From contig JBHIBR010000012.1 in assembly GCA_046759145.1 (NCBI GenBank), positions 1 to 13,777 of the forward strand: a stretch of DNA of 13,777 nt, read 5' to 3'. Shown in pieces: positions 1 to 7,226 of this stretch; position 1 is the stretch's first letter, and each line of letters begins with the position of its first letter. A program made the translations under genes and the position numbers. Source of the DNA: JBHIBR01 sp046759145 [NCBI: Nitrospinota bacterium] (GTDB lineage Bacteria > UBA8248). Below the pieces are notes generated by a model. It was not told the origin of the DNA, searched no databases, and was given only the letters and a program-made list of their open reading frames with translations.

Positions 1-206
1 AAGGCCTGAAGGGTCTGGACCCCGTCCTTCCCCGGCAGCCATACGTCCAGGAGCACCAGGTCGGGCGGCTCGGCTTCCAAGAGGTCGATGGCCTGCTCGC
101 CGTCCGAGACGGTGGTGACCCGGTAGCCCTCGTCGGCCAGGATGTCCTGGAGGGATTCCAGGATGCTCTGCTCATCATCCACGACGAGGATGTGCCCCTT
201 AGGCAA
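1..206 (-). CDS. ntrX: NtrX/NtrC-type response regulator, N-terminal receiver domain (3' end outside window)
   Basis: Only the first 68 codons are inside the window. They encode most of a CheY-like receiver domain: ILVVDDE with the acidic pair Asp10/Asp11, then LVLLDVWLPGKDG with Asp54 as the predicted phosphate acceptor. The D-x-W-x-P-G-x-D-G form is common in NtrX/NtrC-type sigma54 activators, but the AAA+ and DNA-binding domains would lie beyond the edge, so the subfamily is inferred. The start is TTG at 206, because GGAGGTG (211-217 on the plus strand as cacctcc) lies a few bases upstream and the conserved ILVVDDE block begins five residues later. An NtrY-type kinase lies upstream on the same strand, separated by an EamA transporter gene, and is the probable partner. 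The call of a response regulator is secure; the symbol is less certain. Confidence 0.85.
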   Translation of the reverse strand, partial: MPKGHILVVDDEQSILESLQDILADEGYRVTTVSDGEQAIDLLEAEPPDLVLLDVWLPGKDGVQTLQA

Positions 207-255
207 CGGCCACCTCCAGAGCTTGCGAAAAATTCAAAGCCCCCGCTCTGACCAC

Positions 256-290
256 GGGCCCTTCTGGCCCCTTCTGCCGACGCTTCGGCA
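256..290 (-). repeat. Tandem small hairpins in the regulator leader
   Basis: Two perfect inverted repeats lie side by side: TGCCGA/TCGGCA with a 4-nt loop (275-290) and GGGCC/GGCCC with a 5-nt loop (256-270). A second copy of ATTGCCGA (minus strand, about 308-315) could pair with the same TCGGCA arm, so two mutually exclusive folds can be drawn. The hairpins end about 50 nt before the TTG start of the response regulator. Any regulatory role is inference; short GC-rich hairpins also arise by chance in sequence like this. Confidence 0.4.
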
Positions 291-472
291 ATACCAGCGA
301 CCACCTCGGCAATGGCGGAGAGAGGCGCAGCCTCCTCCCGGGTGAGCCCCTCACTCGCCCCGCCGAGGGCGGGCCTAGAGGGCTATCCCGAAGAGGGTGC
401 CACAAGGGCTCGCAAGAGGCTAGAGGGCGAGGGCCGCCGCGCACCGCCCCCCCTCTTCCTCGCCCAGCCGAG

Positions 473-501
473 AGTATAGCTGAGCCGGAAGCTCCTCTCC
501 A
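473..501 (-). promoter_or_regulatory. Possible sigma70-type promoter for the response regulator
   Basis: Reading the minus strand, TATACT (478-473) matches the -10 consensus at five of six positions. It is preceded, after a 17-nt spacer, by TGGAGA (501-496), which matches the -35 consensus at four of six. A better -35 hexamer, TTGACG (511-506), is 27 nt away and too far to pair with it. A transcript from here would start near 466 and carry a leader of about 260 nt before the TTG at 206. This is inferred from motif match only. Confidence 0.4.
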
Positions 502-590
502 GCGCCGTCAACCGGCGAAGCGCAATGAGGACCCGCCCTCCGCACCCCGGCAAGGATTGAAAGTGAGGGGAGCATCCGCGCCCGATGGCC

Positions 591-1463
591 TCAGCGGGCG
601 AGGCCGATGAGACCCACCCCGACGGCCAGGAGGGCCGATGCGCACAGGCGCGAGAGGGCGTGGCCCTCCTTCAGGACCAGCACCCCGAGCGCGGCGCCGA
701 ACACGATGCTCACGTGTCGGGCGGCCACCACGTAGCTCACCGGGTCCGTCCGCATGGCGGCTAACGCCAGGCCGTAGCCGCCGAGCCACATGAGCCCCAC
801 CGCCGCCACCCGCGGGGCGCGCTCCCGCCATTCGCGGCGCAGCGCCTCCCGCCAGCCGCCCAGGGCCAGCGGCGCCATGGCGAGAGCGCTCAAAAGGAAC
901 ATGAAATAGATGTAAAGGAAGGGGTGCACGAGGCTCACCCCCACTTTGTCCACGAGGGAGTAGGCGGCCGTCGTGAGCCCCGTGAGGAGCGCCCAGCGGC
1001 TCGCCGGCCCCCCCGCCTGCCGGAGGGCCTCCAGCCAACGGGCGAGAGAGAAGCCGGGCGCGTGCAACAGGAAGGCGCCTCCCACTACCAGCAGGATGCC
1101 CAGGGCCCCCTGTCCGCTTGGCCGCTCGCCCAGCACCAGCACAGCCCCGACGGCCACGAGCAGGGGGCTCGTCCCCCGCGCTAGGGGATAGACGAGGGAG
1201 AGCTCTCCCAGGGAATACGCCCGGCCGAGGCTGAGGAAGTAGGCCGCGTGGAGCAGGCCCGTGGCGACCACGTAGGGCCAGCCCGCCCACTGGAAGGGGA
1301 GCCGAGGCGCCGCCCACAGAAGGACGGGCAGGTAGAGTAGGAGCGAAGCCAGGAGCGCGAGCCAGAAGAATGCCCGCTTGTCGTCGGCCGATTTCGCCAG
1401 CAGGTTCCAGATGGCGTGGACGAGGGCGGAGGCCAGCACCAGGGTGAGGCCTTGAGCGCTCAA
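591..1463 (-). CDS. EamA/DMT-family inner-membrane transporter
   Basis: This is a 290-residue, strongly hydrophobic protein with about ten predicted membrane segments in two homologous halves, the usual size and plan of the EamA (DUF6) drug/metabolite transporter superfamily. Family-like segments are ALVHAIWNLLAK near the N-terminus, LSLVYPLARGTSPLLVA closing the first half, and the final YVVAARHVSIVFGAALG and LKEG segment. Substrates in this family are metabolites, amino acids or toxic compounds, and nothing here shows which. The start chosen is TTG at 1463, with GAGGAG 8 nt upstream. The open frame continues back to 1607, but the extra residues are not family-like. The gene lies between the NtrY kinase and its likely regulator, which is unusual, and a hairpin at the ntrY stop suggests separate transcription. 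Confidence 0.9.
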   Translation of the reverse strand: MSAQGLTLVLASALVHAIWNLLAKSADDKRAFFWLALLASLLLYLPVLLWAAPRLPFQWAGWPYVVATGLLHAAYFLSLGRAYSLGELSLVYPLARGTSPLLVAVGAVLVLGERPSGQGALGILLVVGGAFLLHAPGFSLARWLEALRQAGGPASRWALLTGLTTAAYSLVDKVGVSLVHPFLYIYFMFLLSALAMAPLALGGWREALRREWRERAPRVAAVGLMWLGGYGLALAAMRTDPVSYVVAARHVSIVFGAALGVLVLKEGHALSRLCASALLAVGVGLIGLAR

Positions 1464-1471
1464 GAAGCCCA

Positions 1472-1477
1472 CTCCTC
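1472..1477 (-). promoter_or_regulatory. Ribosome binding site that decides the EamA gene start
   Basis: GAGGAG on the minus strand ends 8 nt before the TTG at 1463. An in-frame GTG at 1472 overlaps this motif and therefore cannot use it. The next upstream candidate, TTG at 1607, has no purine-rich motif before it. Confidence 0.6.
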
Positions 1478-1628
1478 GAGCTTCGCCCCCCCTCTCAGTA
1501 CTTCCCACGGGACCGCTGCCAGAGCAGCCAGCACGCCGAGGGAGCAGCAGTAGGGCGGGATATGCGTGCCGCGAGGCGCGCCGCACCTCACCGACGCTAC
1601 CCGGCAAGAACGGGATATCGGGGGCATC

Positions 1629-1655
1629 GGGGCCAGAGCGGAACTCCGTGGCCCC
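1629..1655 (-). terminator. Perfect hairpin directly after the ntrY stop codon
   Basis: GGGGCCA (1629-1635) and TGGCCCC (1649-1655) form a perfect 7-bp stem. Its 13-nt interior contains a second palindrome, CGGA-AC-TCCG (1639-1648). The outer stem begins at the base immediately next to the TGA of ntrY (1656-1658). No T-run follows on the minus strand, so it is not a classical intrinsic terminator. It may terminate poorly, protect the 3' end, or be a processing site. Its position at the end of the long gene cluster is the main argument for function. Confidence 0.5.
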
Positions 1656-3920
1656 TCAGCCAACCGCCACCCCCCTTCGCGGACGGGGGGCGGGGAGGCC
1701 CCGGCTGCGCAGCGGCAGGTTGAGGACGAAGACCGTCCCCCGCGGCTGGTTGTCCTCGACCTGGATGGTCCCCTCGTGGTCGGCGACGATCCGCTGCACG
1801 ATGGCCAGACCGAGCCCCGTCCCCCGCGTCTTGGTGGAGAAATAGGGGAGGAAGAGCCGCGGGCGCAGCTCGGCGGGGACACCCTTGCCCTCGTCCGCGA
1901 CGGCGATCCGCACGCGCTGGGTGGCCTCCTCGAGCCGGGTGGACACAGTCACCCTCCCCCGCCCCTCCACGGCGTCGACGGCGTTGTCGATGAGGTTGAT
2001 GAAGGCGCGTTTGAGCTGCTCCTCGTCCGCCTCCAGCTGGAAGGGCCGGAGCTCGAAGTCGGTCGTGAAGCTCACCCCGCGGTGGGAGTTCCGGTAGAGG
2101 GCCAGCGTCTCCCGGAGGGTGGCGTGCAAGTCGCAGGGGCGGGGGCGAGGCGCGGGCATGCGGGCGAAGCGGGAGAACTCGTTCACCAGCTCGCGCAGCC
2201 CCTCCACCTGCTTGACGATGGTCTCGGTGCAGGTCTCGAACACGCCCGCGAAGTCGGGCGCGCCCTCGCGGAACTTCTTCCGCAGGCGCTGGGTGGAGAG
2301 CTGGATGGGGGTGAGGGGGTTCTTGATCTCGTGGGCGATCCCCTGGGCCACCTCGCGCCAGGCGGCCACCTTCTGGGCGCGGATGAGCTCGGTGAGGTCC
2401 TCGAACACCACCACCAGCCCCAGGTTGTGGGCGGAGCCGTCGCGGAGCATGGCCACGCTGGCGAGGAGGGTGAGGACCCTTCCGCCCACCGCGAGCTGGA
2501 GCTGCTGGGTGGCCGCCTCCACCTCTTCCTCCCCCATGCGCTTGATGAGGGCGCGGATGGGGTCGAGCTGGTCCGCCGCGAACACGGAGAGGTAGCTGCG
2601 CCCCAGCGCCTGGGCGCGGTCCACCTCGAGCATCCGGGCCGCGGCCCGGTTCAGGGTGCTGATCCGGCCCCGCCGGTCGATGGAGATGACCCCCGTGGCG
2701 ATGTTCTCCAGCACGGTCTCCATGTAGCGCCGCCGCTCCTCCAGCTCATAGTTGGTCCGCTGGAGTCCCCGGTGGGCCTCCTCCACCTCCCGGACGCTGT
2801 GCGCAAGGTCGGCCGTCATCTGGTTGAAGGCATCCACCAGGATGCCCACCTCGTCGTTGGCCCGCACCTCCACCCGGTGGTCCAGATTCCCCTCCGCCAC
2901 CGCCCGGGTCCCCTCGGCCAGCTTCTCGATGGGCACGGTGATGCCCCGGGCCAGGTAGAAGCCGAACCAGACGGCCGAGAAGAGGATGAGGAGGGCGACC
3001 AGGAGGAAGGTGATGATGTAACTCGCCTTGATGGGGTTCTTGGAGAACTCCAGCTGCTTGTAGTTCATGAATGTACTGGAGATGTTCCGCAGCTTCGCCG
3101 CCAGCCCCTCGGGGGCGTAGCGGGTGAGCACCACCACCCCCCGGGGCGGGGCCCCCCGGCCGTCCCCGGGGATGGGGACGAGGGCATGGATGGCGTCCGC
3201 GGCGCCCAGGGTCTCCACCTGGGTGGTCTTCTCGCCCCCCATGGCCCGGTCGATCAGCTCGGGGTAGGGCCAGAGAAAGAACCCGCGGGGGAGCTGGGGG
3301 CCCCGGTAGGAGGCGAGCTCCTTTTTCTTCGCGTCGAACACCCAGAGGCCCTCCAGCAGGAACAGCCGCCCGTCCTCCTGGAGCTGGGCCGCGAGCACCT
3401 TGGCCCGCTCGGGACGGAGGAGGCCCTCTTGGGCGATGCGGCGGGCGATGCCCTCCCCGTGGGTCAAGAGCGCCCGCTCGGTGGAGCGGTAGTAGGTCTG
3501 GGCCACCTCCAGGGATCCCCGCAGGGACTTCTCCACCCGCACGCTGAACCAGGTGTCCACGCTCTTGTTAATGAGGCCGCTTGCCACCAGGAAGAGGAGC
3601 AGCGTGGGCAGGAGGGAGAAACCCACGAAGGCCGCCACGAGCTTCACCTGGAAGCGGGGGGCGAGCTTCTTCCCCTTGTGTTCGAAGTAGAGTTTGACGA
3701 GGTTGCGGAAGATCAAGAGGGCCAACAACATCAGGAGGATGATGTTGAGGTTCACCAGGGCGAAGACCACCACGTTGTTCAGGATGGGGATGGCGGGGTC
3801 GGTCTCCTTGAAGTAGAGCCAGGCCGTGGTGGCCAGTACGGCGGCGAAGGCGAGCCCGAGGATGAGATGGCGGACCTGGCGCCGGCGGGTTTCCTCCAGG
3901 GTGGGGGCAGGGGCGCTCAC
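1656..3920 (-). CDS. ntrY: NtrY-type transmembrane sensor histidine kinase
   Basis: This is a 754-residue membrane kinase. Three membrane helices lie near residues 17-36, 48-71 and 93-116. A periplasmic loop of about 180 residues follows, then a fourth helix (about 301-323). After it come a HAMP domain (about 325-377, with the NDEVGIL block), a coiled linker, a PAS domain (about 398-510), HisKA with His530 in IAHEIKNPLTPIQ, and HATPase. The ATP site shows Asn642/Asn646 (NLIDNAVDA), DEGKG (676-680), YFSTK (693-697) and GTGLGLA (700-706). This order and the H-box wording fit NtrY, which senses an envelope or nitrogen-related signal and phosphorylates NtrX. The start is GTG at 3920, 13 nt after the DUF4390 stop, with only a weak GAGG 11 nt upstream. 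Its likely partner begins at 206, beyond an intervening transporter gene. The kinase call is certain; the signal is unknown. Confidence 0.93.
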   Translation of the reverse strand: MSAPAPTLEETRRRQVRHLILGLAFAAVLATTAWLYFKETDPAIPILNNVVVFALVNLNIILLMLLALLIFRNLVKLYFEHKGKKLAPRFQVKLVAAFVGFSLLPTLLLFLVASGLINKSVDTWFSVRVEKSLRGSLEVAQTYYRSTERALLTHGEGIARRIAQEGLLRPERAKVLAAQLQEDGRLFLLEGLWVFDAKKKELASYRGPQLPRGFFLWPYPELIDRAMGGEKTTQVETLGAADAIHALVPIPGDGRGAPPRGVVVLTRYAPEGLAAKLRNISSTFMNYKQLEFSKNPIKASYIITFLLVALLILFSAVWFGFYLARGITVPIEKLAEGTRAVAEGNLDHRVEVRANDEVGILVDAFNQMTADLAHSVREVEEAHRGLQRTNYELEERRRYMETVLENIATGVISIDRRGRISTLNRAAARMLEVDRAQALGRSYLSVFAADQLDPIRALIKRMGEEEVEAATQQLQLAVGGRVLTLLASVAMLRDGSAHNLGLVVVFEDLTELIRAQKVAAWREVAQGIAHEIKNPLTPIQLSTQRLRKKFREGAPDFAGVFETCTETIVKQVEGLRELVNEFSRFARMPAPRPRPCDLHATLRETLALYRNSHRGVSFTTDFELRPFQLEADEEQLKRAFINLIDNAVDAVEGRGRVTVSTRLEEATQRVRIAVADEGKGVPAELRPRLFLPYFSTKTRGTGLGLAIVQRIVADHEGTIQVEDNQPRGTVFVLNLPLRSRGLPAPRPRRGVAVG

Positions 3921-3933
3921 CGGAGCTTGGGCC

Positions 3934-4614
3934 TCAGAGGTCCCCGGGCGTGAAAGGCTCGCTCGCCGCCCAAGGCGTCTCCCAGGAGAGGAAGAAGAGC
4001 AAGTAATTGAGGGGGAAAGCGAAGTGGGGGGAGTTGATGTCGGCCTTCATCCTCACGTAGTATTGCCCCCCATCCAGAAGTTGGCCGCGAAGAGCGATGG
4101 CTTCCCCGTTCAGCTCGGCCATCCAGTCCCGCATCTCTTCCGCATCCTTGGTCACCTTGACGTAGCGCTCGCCCTGGTCGCTGGCGCTCGTGAAGGTGTA
4201 TTCCTTCTTCAGCGCGTCGAACTTCACACTGTGGAACACCCGCTTTTGTGAAACTCTCTCATCATACCAGAAGCGCCGCGCGCGCAGAAGCGCGATGGTG
4301 TATTCGAAGGTGGCGGGGACCCCGCTCTGGATGGCCTCCAGAAGGTCCTTCGAGAAGGCCCCCTCCAGGGTGGCGAACAGGAGGACCTGCGTGTCCATCC
4401 CGATGACCACCAGGTCGGTGAGGCGGGGGCTCTGGCCGCGGGCCGCCCGCACGGGGGCGAGGGAGAGAACGAGGGCGACCGCGAGGGCGGCGAGCGCCCC
4501 TCGAGCCGGGATCGCGGCCCACGGGCGAGCCAGCGCAGGTGGGAGGAGGGACGCCAGGGCAAGGGAACCCCGCCCGTCAGCCCCCCTCCCGCGACCCTCA
4601 GGGTTCTTCCCCAT
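3934..4614 (-). CDS. DUF4390-family exported protein of unknown function
   Basis: This is a 226-residue protein with a long basic N-region, a hydrophobic stretch (about 40-54) and an Ala-Arg-Gly boundary (about 57-60) that looks like an uncleaved or cleaved signal segment. The rest is soluble and likely periplasmic. The conserved features I associate with DUF4390 are the early Phe-rich strand (VLLFATLEGAFS), a central FEYTIALLRARRFWYDE block (103-119), and the C-terminal FPLNYLLFFLSWET (200-213). The ATG at 4614 overlaps the 3' end of mutS by 17 nt, which suggests translational coupling. No GTG or TTG lies in frame before residue 55, so this start is forced unless CTG is used. DUF4390 genes usually precede an ntrY-like kinase, as here, so an envelope-sensing accessory role is plausible but unproven. 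Confidence 0.85.
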   Translation of the reverse strand: MGKNPEGRGRGADGRGSLALASLLPPALARPWAAIPARGALAALAVALVLSLAPVRAARGQSPRLTDLVVIGMDTQVLLFATLEGAFSKDLLEAIQSGVPATFEYTIALLRARRFWYDERVSQKRVFHSVKFDALKKEYTFTSASDQGERYVKVTKDAEEMRDWMAELNGEAIALRGQLLDGGQYYVRMKADINSPHFAFPLNYLLFFLSWETPWAASEPFTPGDL

Positions 4615-7213
4615 CGGCCAGCGCCTTCAGGCGGTAGAGCAAACCCAGCGCCTCACGGGGGCTCAAGGAGTCGGGGTCGATGGCTCGAAGCTCCTCCGCC
4701 AGCGGGGAGGACGGAGGGATGAAGAGCCCCAGTTGCTCCCCCCTCGGGGGGGCGCCGGCAGCGGCCCGCGAAGCCGGGTTGGGCACCCTCTCCTCCATCT
4801 GGGCCAGGATCTCCCGCGCGCGGACGACCACCGGCGATGGGAGTCCGGCCAGGCAGGCCACCTGGATGCCGTAGCTGCGGTCCGCGCTGCCCGGCACCAC
4901 CTTCCGCAAGAACACCACCTCATCCTTCCACTCCCGGACGGCCACCGTCAGGTTCTGGACCCGGGGGAGGCGGCGGGCGAGCTCGGCGAGCTCGTGGTAG
5001 TGGGTGGCGAAGAGGGTCTTCGCCCGGTGGGCGGGTTGGTCGTGGAGCCATTCCACCACCGCCCACGCGATGCTCACCCCGTCGTAAGTGCTGGTGCCCC
5101 GCCCCACCTCGTCCAGCACCACGAGGCTGCGAGGGGTGGCCTCCCGGAGGATGAGGGCCGCCTCCATCATCTCCACCATGAAGGTGCTCTGGCCCTCCGC
5201 CAGCCGGTCGAGGGCGCCCACCCGGGTGAAGATGCGGTCCACAAGCCCGATCTCCGCCTCCCGGGCCGGGACGAAGCTCCCCATCTGGGCCATCAAGACG
5301 ATGAGAGCGTTCTGCCGAAGGTAGGTGGACTTCCCCGCCATGTTGGGGCCCGTGACCAGGAGGATCTGGCGGTTCTCCCCCTCCATATCCAGGTCGTTGG
5401 GCACAAAAGCCTCCGCCCCCTCCCGGGCGTCCAGGATGGGGTGGCGCCCCTCCACGATGCGGATGGAGTCCCCCTCCACCACCCGGGGCCGGGCGTAGCG
5501 GTGACGCTCGGCGCACTCCGCCAGCGAGGCGAGAACGTCCAGGAGGGCGACGCGACGCGACGCCCGGCTCACCCGCTCCGCCTCCTTCGCCACGCGCTCG
5601 CGCAACTCGCAGAAGAGCTCATACTCCAGCTCCCGCGCCCGCTCTTCAGCGGTGAGGACCTCCTCTTCGAGGCGCTTGAGTTCCTCCGTCACGTAGCGCT
5701 CGGCGTTGGCCAGGGTCTGCCGCCGCACATAGTCGAGGGGGGCGCGCTCGGAAAAGCGCCGGGGCAGCTCGATGTAGTAGCCGAACACCTTGTTGAACCC
5801 CACCCGGAGGGAGGGGATGCCCGTGCGCTCGCGCTCACGGGCTTCGAGGTCGCGCAGCCATCGTTTTCCCCCCCGGCTCGCGCGCCGCAGGCGGTCGAGC
5901 TCGGGGTGGTAACCATCGCGCAAGATGCCGCCCTCGCGCAGCCCCTGGGGAGGTGCCTCTACCAGGGCGCCGGCGAGGAGGGCGCCCATCTCCTCCAGGG
6001 AGTCCCACTCCTCTCGCAACTCCCGCAGGAGGGGCGCCTCGAGGCCCTCGAGCGCCCGCTCCACCTCGGGCAGGGCGCACAGCGAGGACTCGAGCCCCTT
6101 GAGGTCACGGGCATGGGCCGCGAGGAGCCCCACCCGGCCGAGGATGCGCTCGAGGTCATGGACTCTCTCCAGACTCTCCCGGAGCGAGGAGAGGGGCTCC
6201 CTCTTATCCAGGAGCTCGCCCACCGCCTCGTGGCGGCGCACGATGGGCGCGCGGCGCACCAGGGGGTTGAGCACCCACCGCTTGAGGAGCCGCGCCCCCA
6301 TGGCCGTGCGCGTCCGGTCCAGGAGGTGGAGGAGGGAACCTCGCCGTGCCCCCTCCGGGCCCGCCCGGACGAGCTCCAGGTTCCGCTGGGTGGCGGCGTC
6401 AAGCGCCATGGTGTCCTGGCTGCGATAGAGCTCGACCCCCTGGAGGTGGGGGAGGCTCCCCGGCTGGTAGGTCTGGAGGTAGAGGAGGATGGCCGCGGCC
6501 GCCACCCCGGCCCGGGGCCACTTTTCGAGCTCTTCGGCGAGGCCCGAAGCGCCCGGGAACTGGGCGCAGAGGTGTGCGGCGGCCTCGGCCGGGGGGAACG
6601 CCTCCGCCTCGCCCTCCCCCAAGGCCGCCCCCAGCTCGATGAGGCGCCTCCGCACGGGGGCGGGCAACCTCTCCCCCTCGGGCCAGAGCGCCTCCTTGGG
6701 TTCGATGCGGGCGAGCTCATCCGCCACAAGCGCCCAGGCCCGCTCCCCCGCGAACTCGGTCGCCCGGAACTCGCCCGTCGAGAGGTCCGCCCACGCGAGC
6801 CCCACCCTCTCCCCCTCAGACGCAAGGGCGGCCAGGTAATGGCCCGCCTTGCTGTCGAGGAGCTCAGGCTGGGTCGCGGTCCCTGGGGTCACCACCCGGA
6901 CCACCTCGCGCCGGACGAGCCCCTCGGCCTTGCGGGGGTCTTCGACCTGCTCACAGATGGCTACCTTGTGTCCGGCCTCCAGGAGCTTCGCCACGTAGCT
7001 ATCGCCCGCCTGGAGCGGCACCCCGCACATGGGGATGGGCCCCCCCGAGTCGGTCTGGCGGGAGGTGAGGGCGATCTGGAGGAGGCGGCTCGCGAGCCGA
7101 GCGTCCTCGTAAAACATCTCGTAGAAATCGCCCATCTGGAAGAAGAGGATGGCGTCGGGGTAGCGCTCCTTGAACTCGAGATACTGCCGCATGGCGGGGG
7201 TGGCGCTACGCAT
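4598..7213 (-). CDS. mutS: DNA mismatch repair protein MutS
   Basis: This is an 871-residue protein of normal length for bacterial MutS, the ATPase clamp that recognises mispairs. The N-terminal mismatch-reading motif is F30-Y31-E32 in GDFYEMF. The ATPase core shows Walker A GPNMAGKST (622-630), the AEGQSTFMVEM signature (672-682), Walker B LVVLDEVGRGTST with Asp701/Glu702, and ATHYHEL around His738. The C-terminus carries QLGLF (827-831), a good match to the beta-clamp binding motif, followed by a short helical oligomerisation tail. The start is ATG at 7213, 13 nt after the lapA stop, with AGAGG about 10 nt upstream. The frame is open back to 7447, but that extension overlaps lapA and is Arg/Pro-rich, unlike MutS. 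No mutL is in the window. Confidence 0.98.
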   Translation of the reverse strand: MRSATPAMRQYLEFKERYPDAILFFQMGDFYEMFYEDARLASRLLQIALTSRQTDSGGPIPMCGVPLQAGDSYVAKLLEAGHKVAICEQVEDPRKAEGLVRREVVRVVTPGTATQPELLDSKAGHYLAALASEGERVGLAWADLSTGEFRATEFAGERAWALVADELARIEPKEALWPEGERLPAPVRRRLIELGAALGEGEAEAFPPAEAAAHLCAQFPGASGLAEELEKWPRAGVAAAAILLYLQTYQPGSLPHLQGVELYRSQDTMALDAATQRNLELVRAGPEGARRGSLLHLLDRTRTAMGARLLKRWVLNPLVRRAPIVRRHEAVGELLDKREPLSSLRESLERVHDLERILGRVGLLAAHARDLKGLESSLCALPEVERALEGLEAPLLRELREEWDSLEEMGALLAGALVEAPPQGLREGGILRDGYHPELDRLRRASRGGKRWLRDLEARERERTGIPSLRVGFNKVFGYYIELPRRFSERAPLDYVRRQTLANAERYVTEELKRLEEEVLTAEERARELEYELFCELRERVAKEAERVSRASRRVALLDVLASLAECAERHRYARPRVVEGDSIRIVEGRHPILDAREGAEAFVPNDLDMEGENRQILLVTGPNMAGKSTYLRQNALIVLMAQMGSFVPAREAEIGLVDRIFTRVGALDRLAEGQSTFMVEMMEAALILREATPRSLVVLDEVGRGTSTYDGVSIAWAVVEWLHDQPAHRAKTLFATHYHELAELARRLPRVQNLTVAVREWKDEVVFLRKVVPGSADRSYGIQVACLAGLPSPVVVRAREILAQMEERVPNPASRAAAGAPPRGEQLGLFIPPSSPLAEELRAIDPDSLSPREALGLLYRLKALADGEEP

Positions 7214-7226
7214 GGGGTGGGAACCT

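Larger units (their letters stand above)
207..590. other. 384-bp non-coding gap upstream of the response regulator
   Basis: No convincing gene lies here. The longest minus-strand frame (GTG at 444 to TAA at 199) overlaps the regulator start by 8 nt, but its codons carry roughly 30 percent A or T in third position. The certain genes nearby are almost all G or C there, and the peptide resembles nothing I know. The gap holds a promoter-like sequence (473-501), short hairpins and repeats (256-315), and the regulator's ribosome binding site (211-217). I found no tRNA-like fold and no U-tract terminator behind the EamA gene. Confidence 0.6.

Noticed and set aside
385-405. TGGCAC on the minus strand as a possible sigma54 -24 element
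   Set aside because: The matching -12 element (TTGC at the right distance) is absent; the sequence there reads TTCG.
199-444. 81-codon minus-strand ORF in the gap, ending in an 8-nt overlap with the response regulator start
   Set aside because: Third codon positions are much less GC-biased than in the real genes, and the Pro/Arg-rich peptide is not recognisable. A leader peptide cannot be fully excluded.
530-564. String ending in GGATTGAAAG that resembles the end of a type I CRISPR repeat
   Set aside because: Only one copy is present, with no second repeat at spacer distance and no cas gene in the window.
1566-3953. 795-codon plus-strand open frame opposite ntrY
   Set aside because: It is the antisense shadow of a certain kinase gene; its translation is His/Gly/Glu-rich with no domain, a known effect of very high GC in third codon positions.
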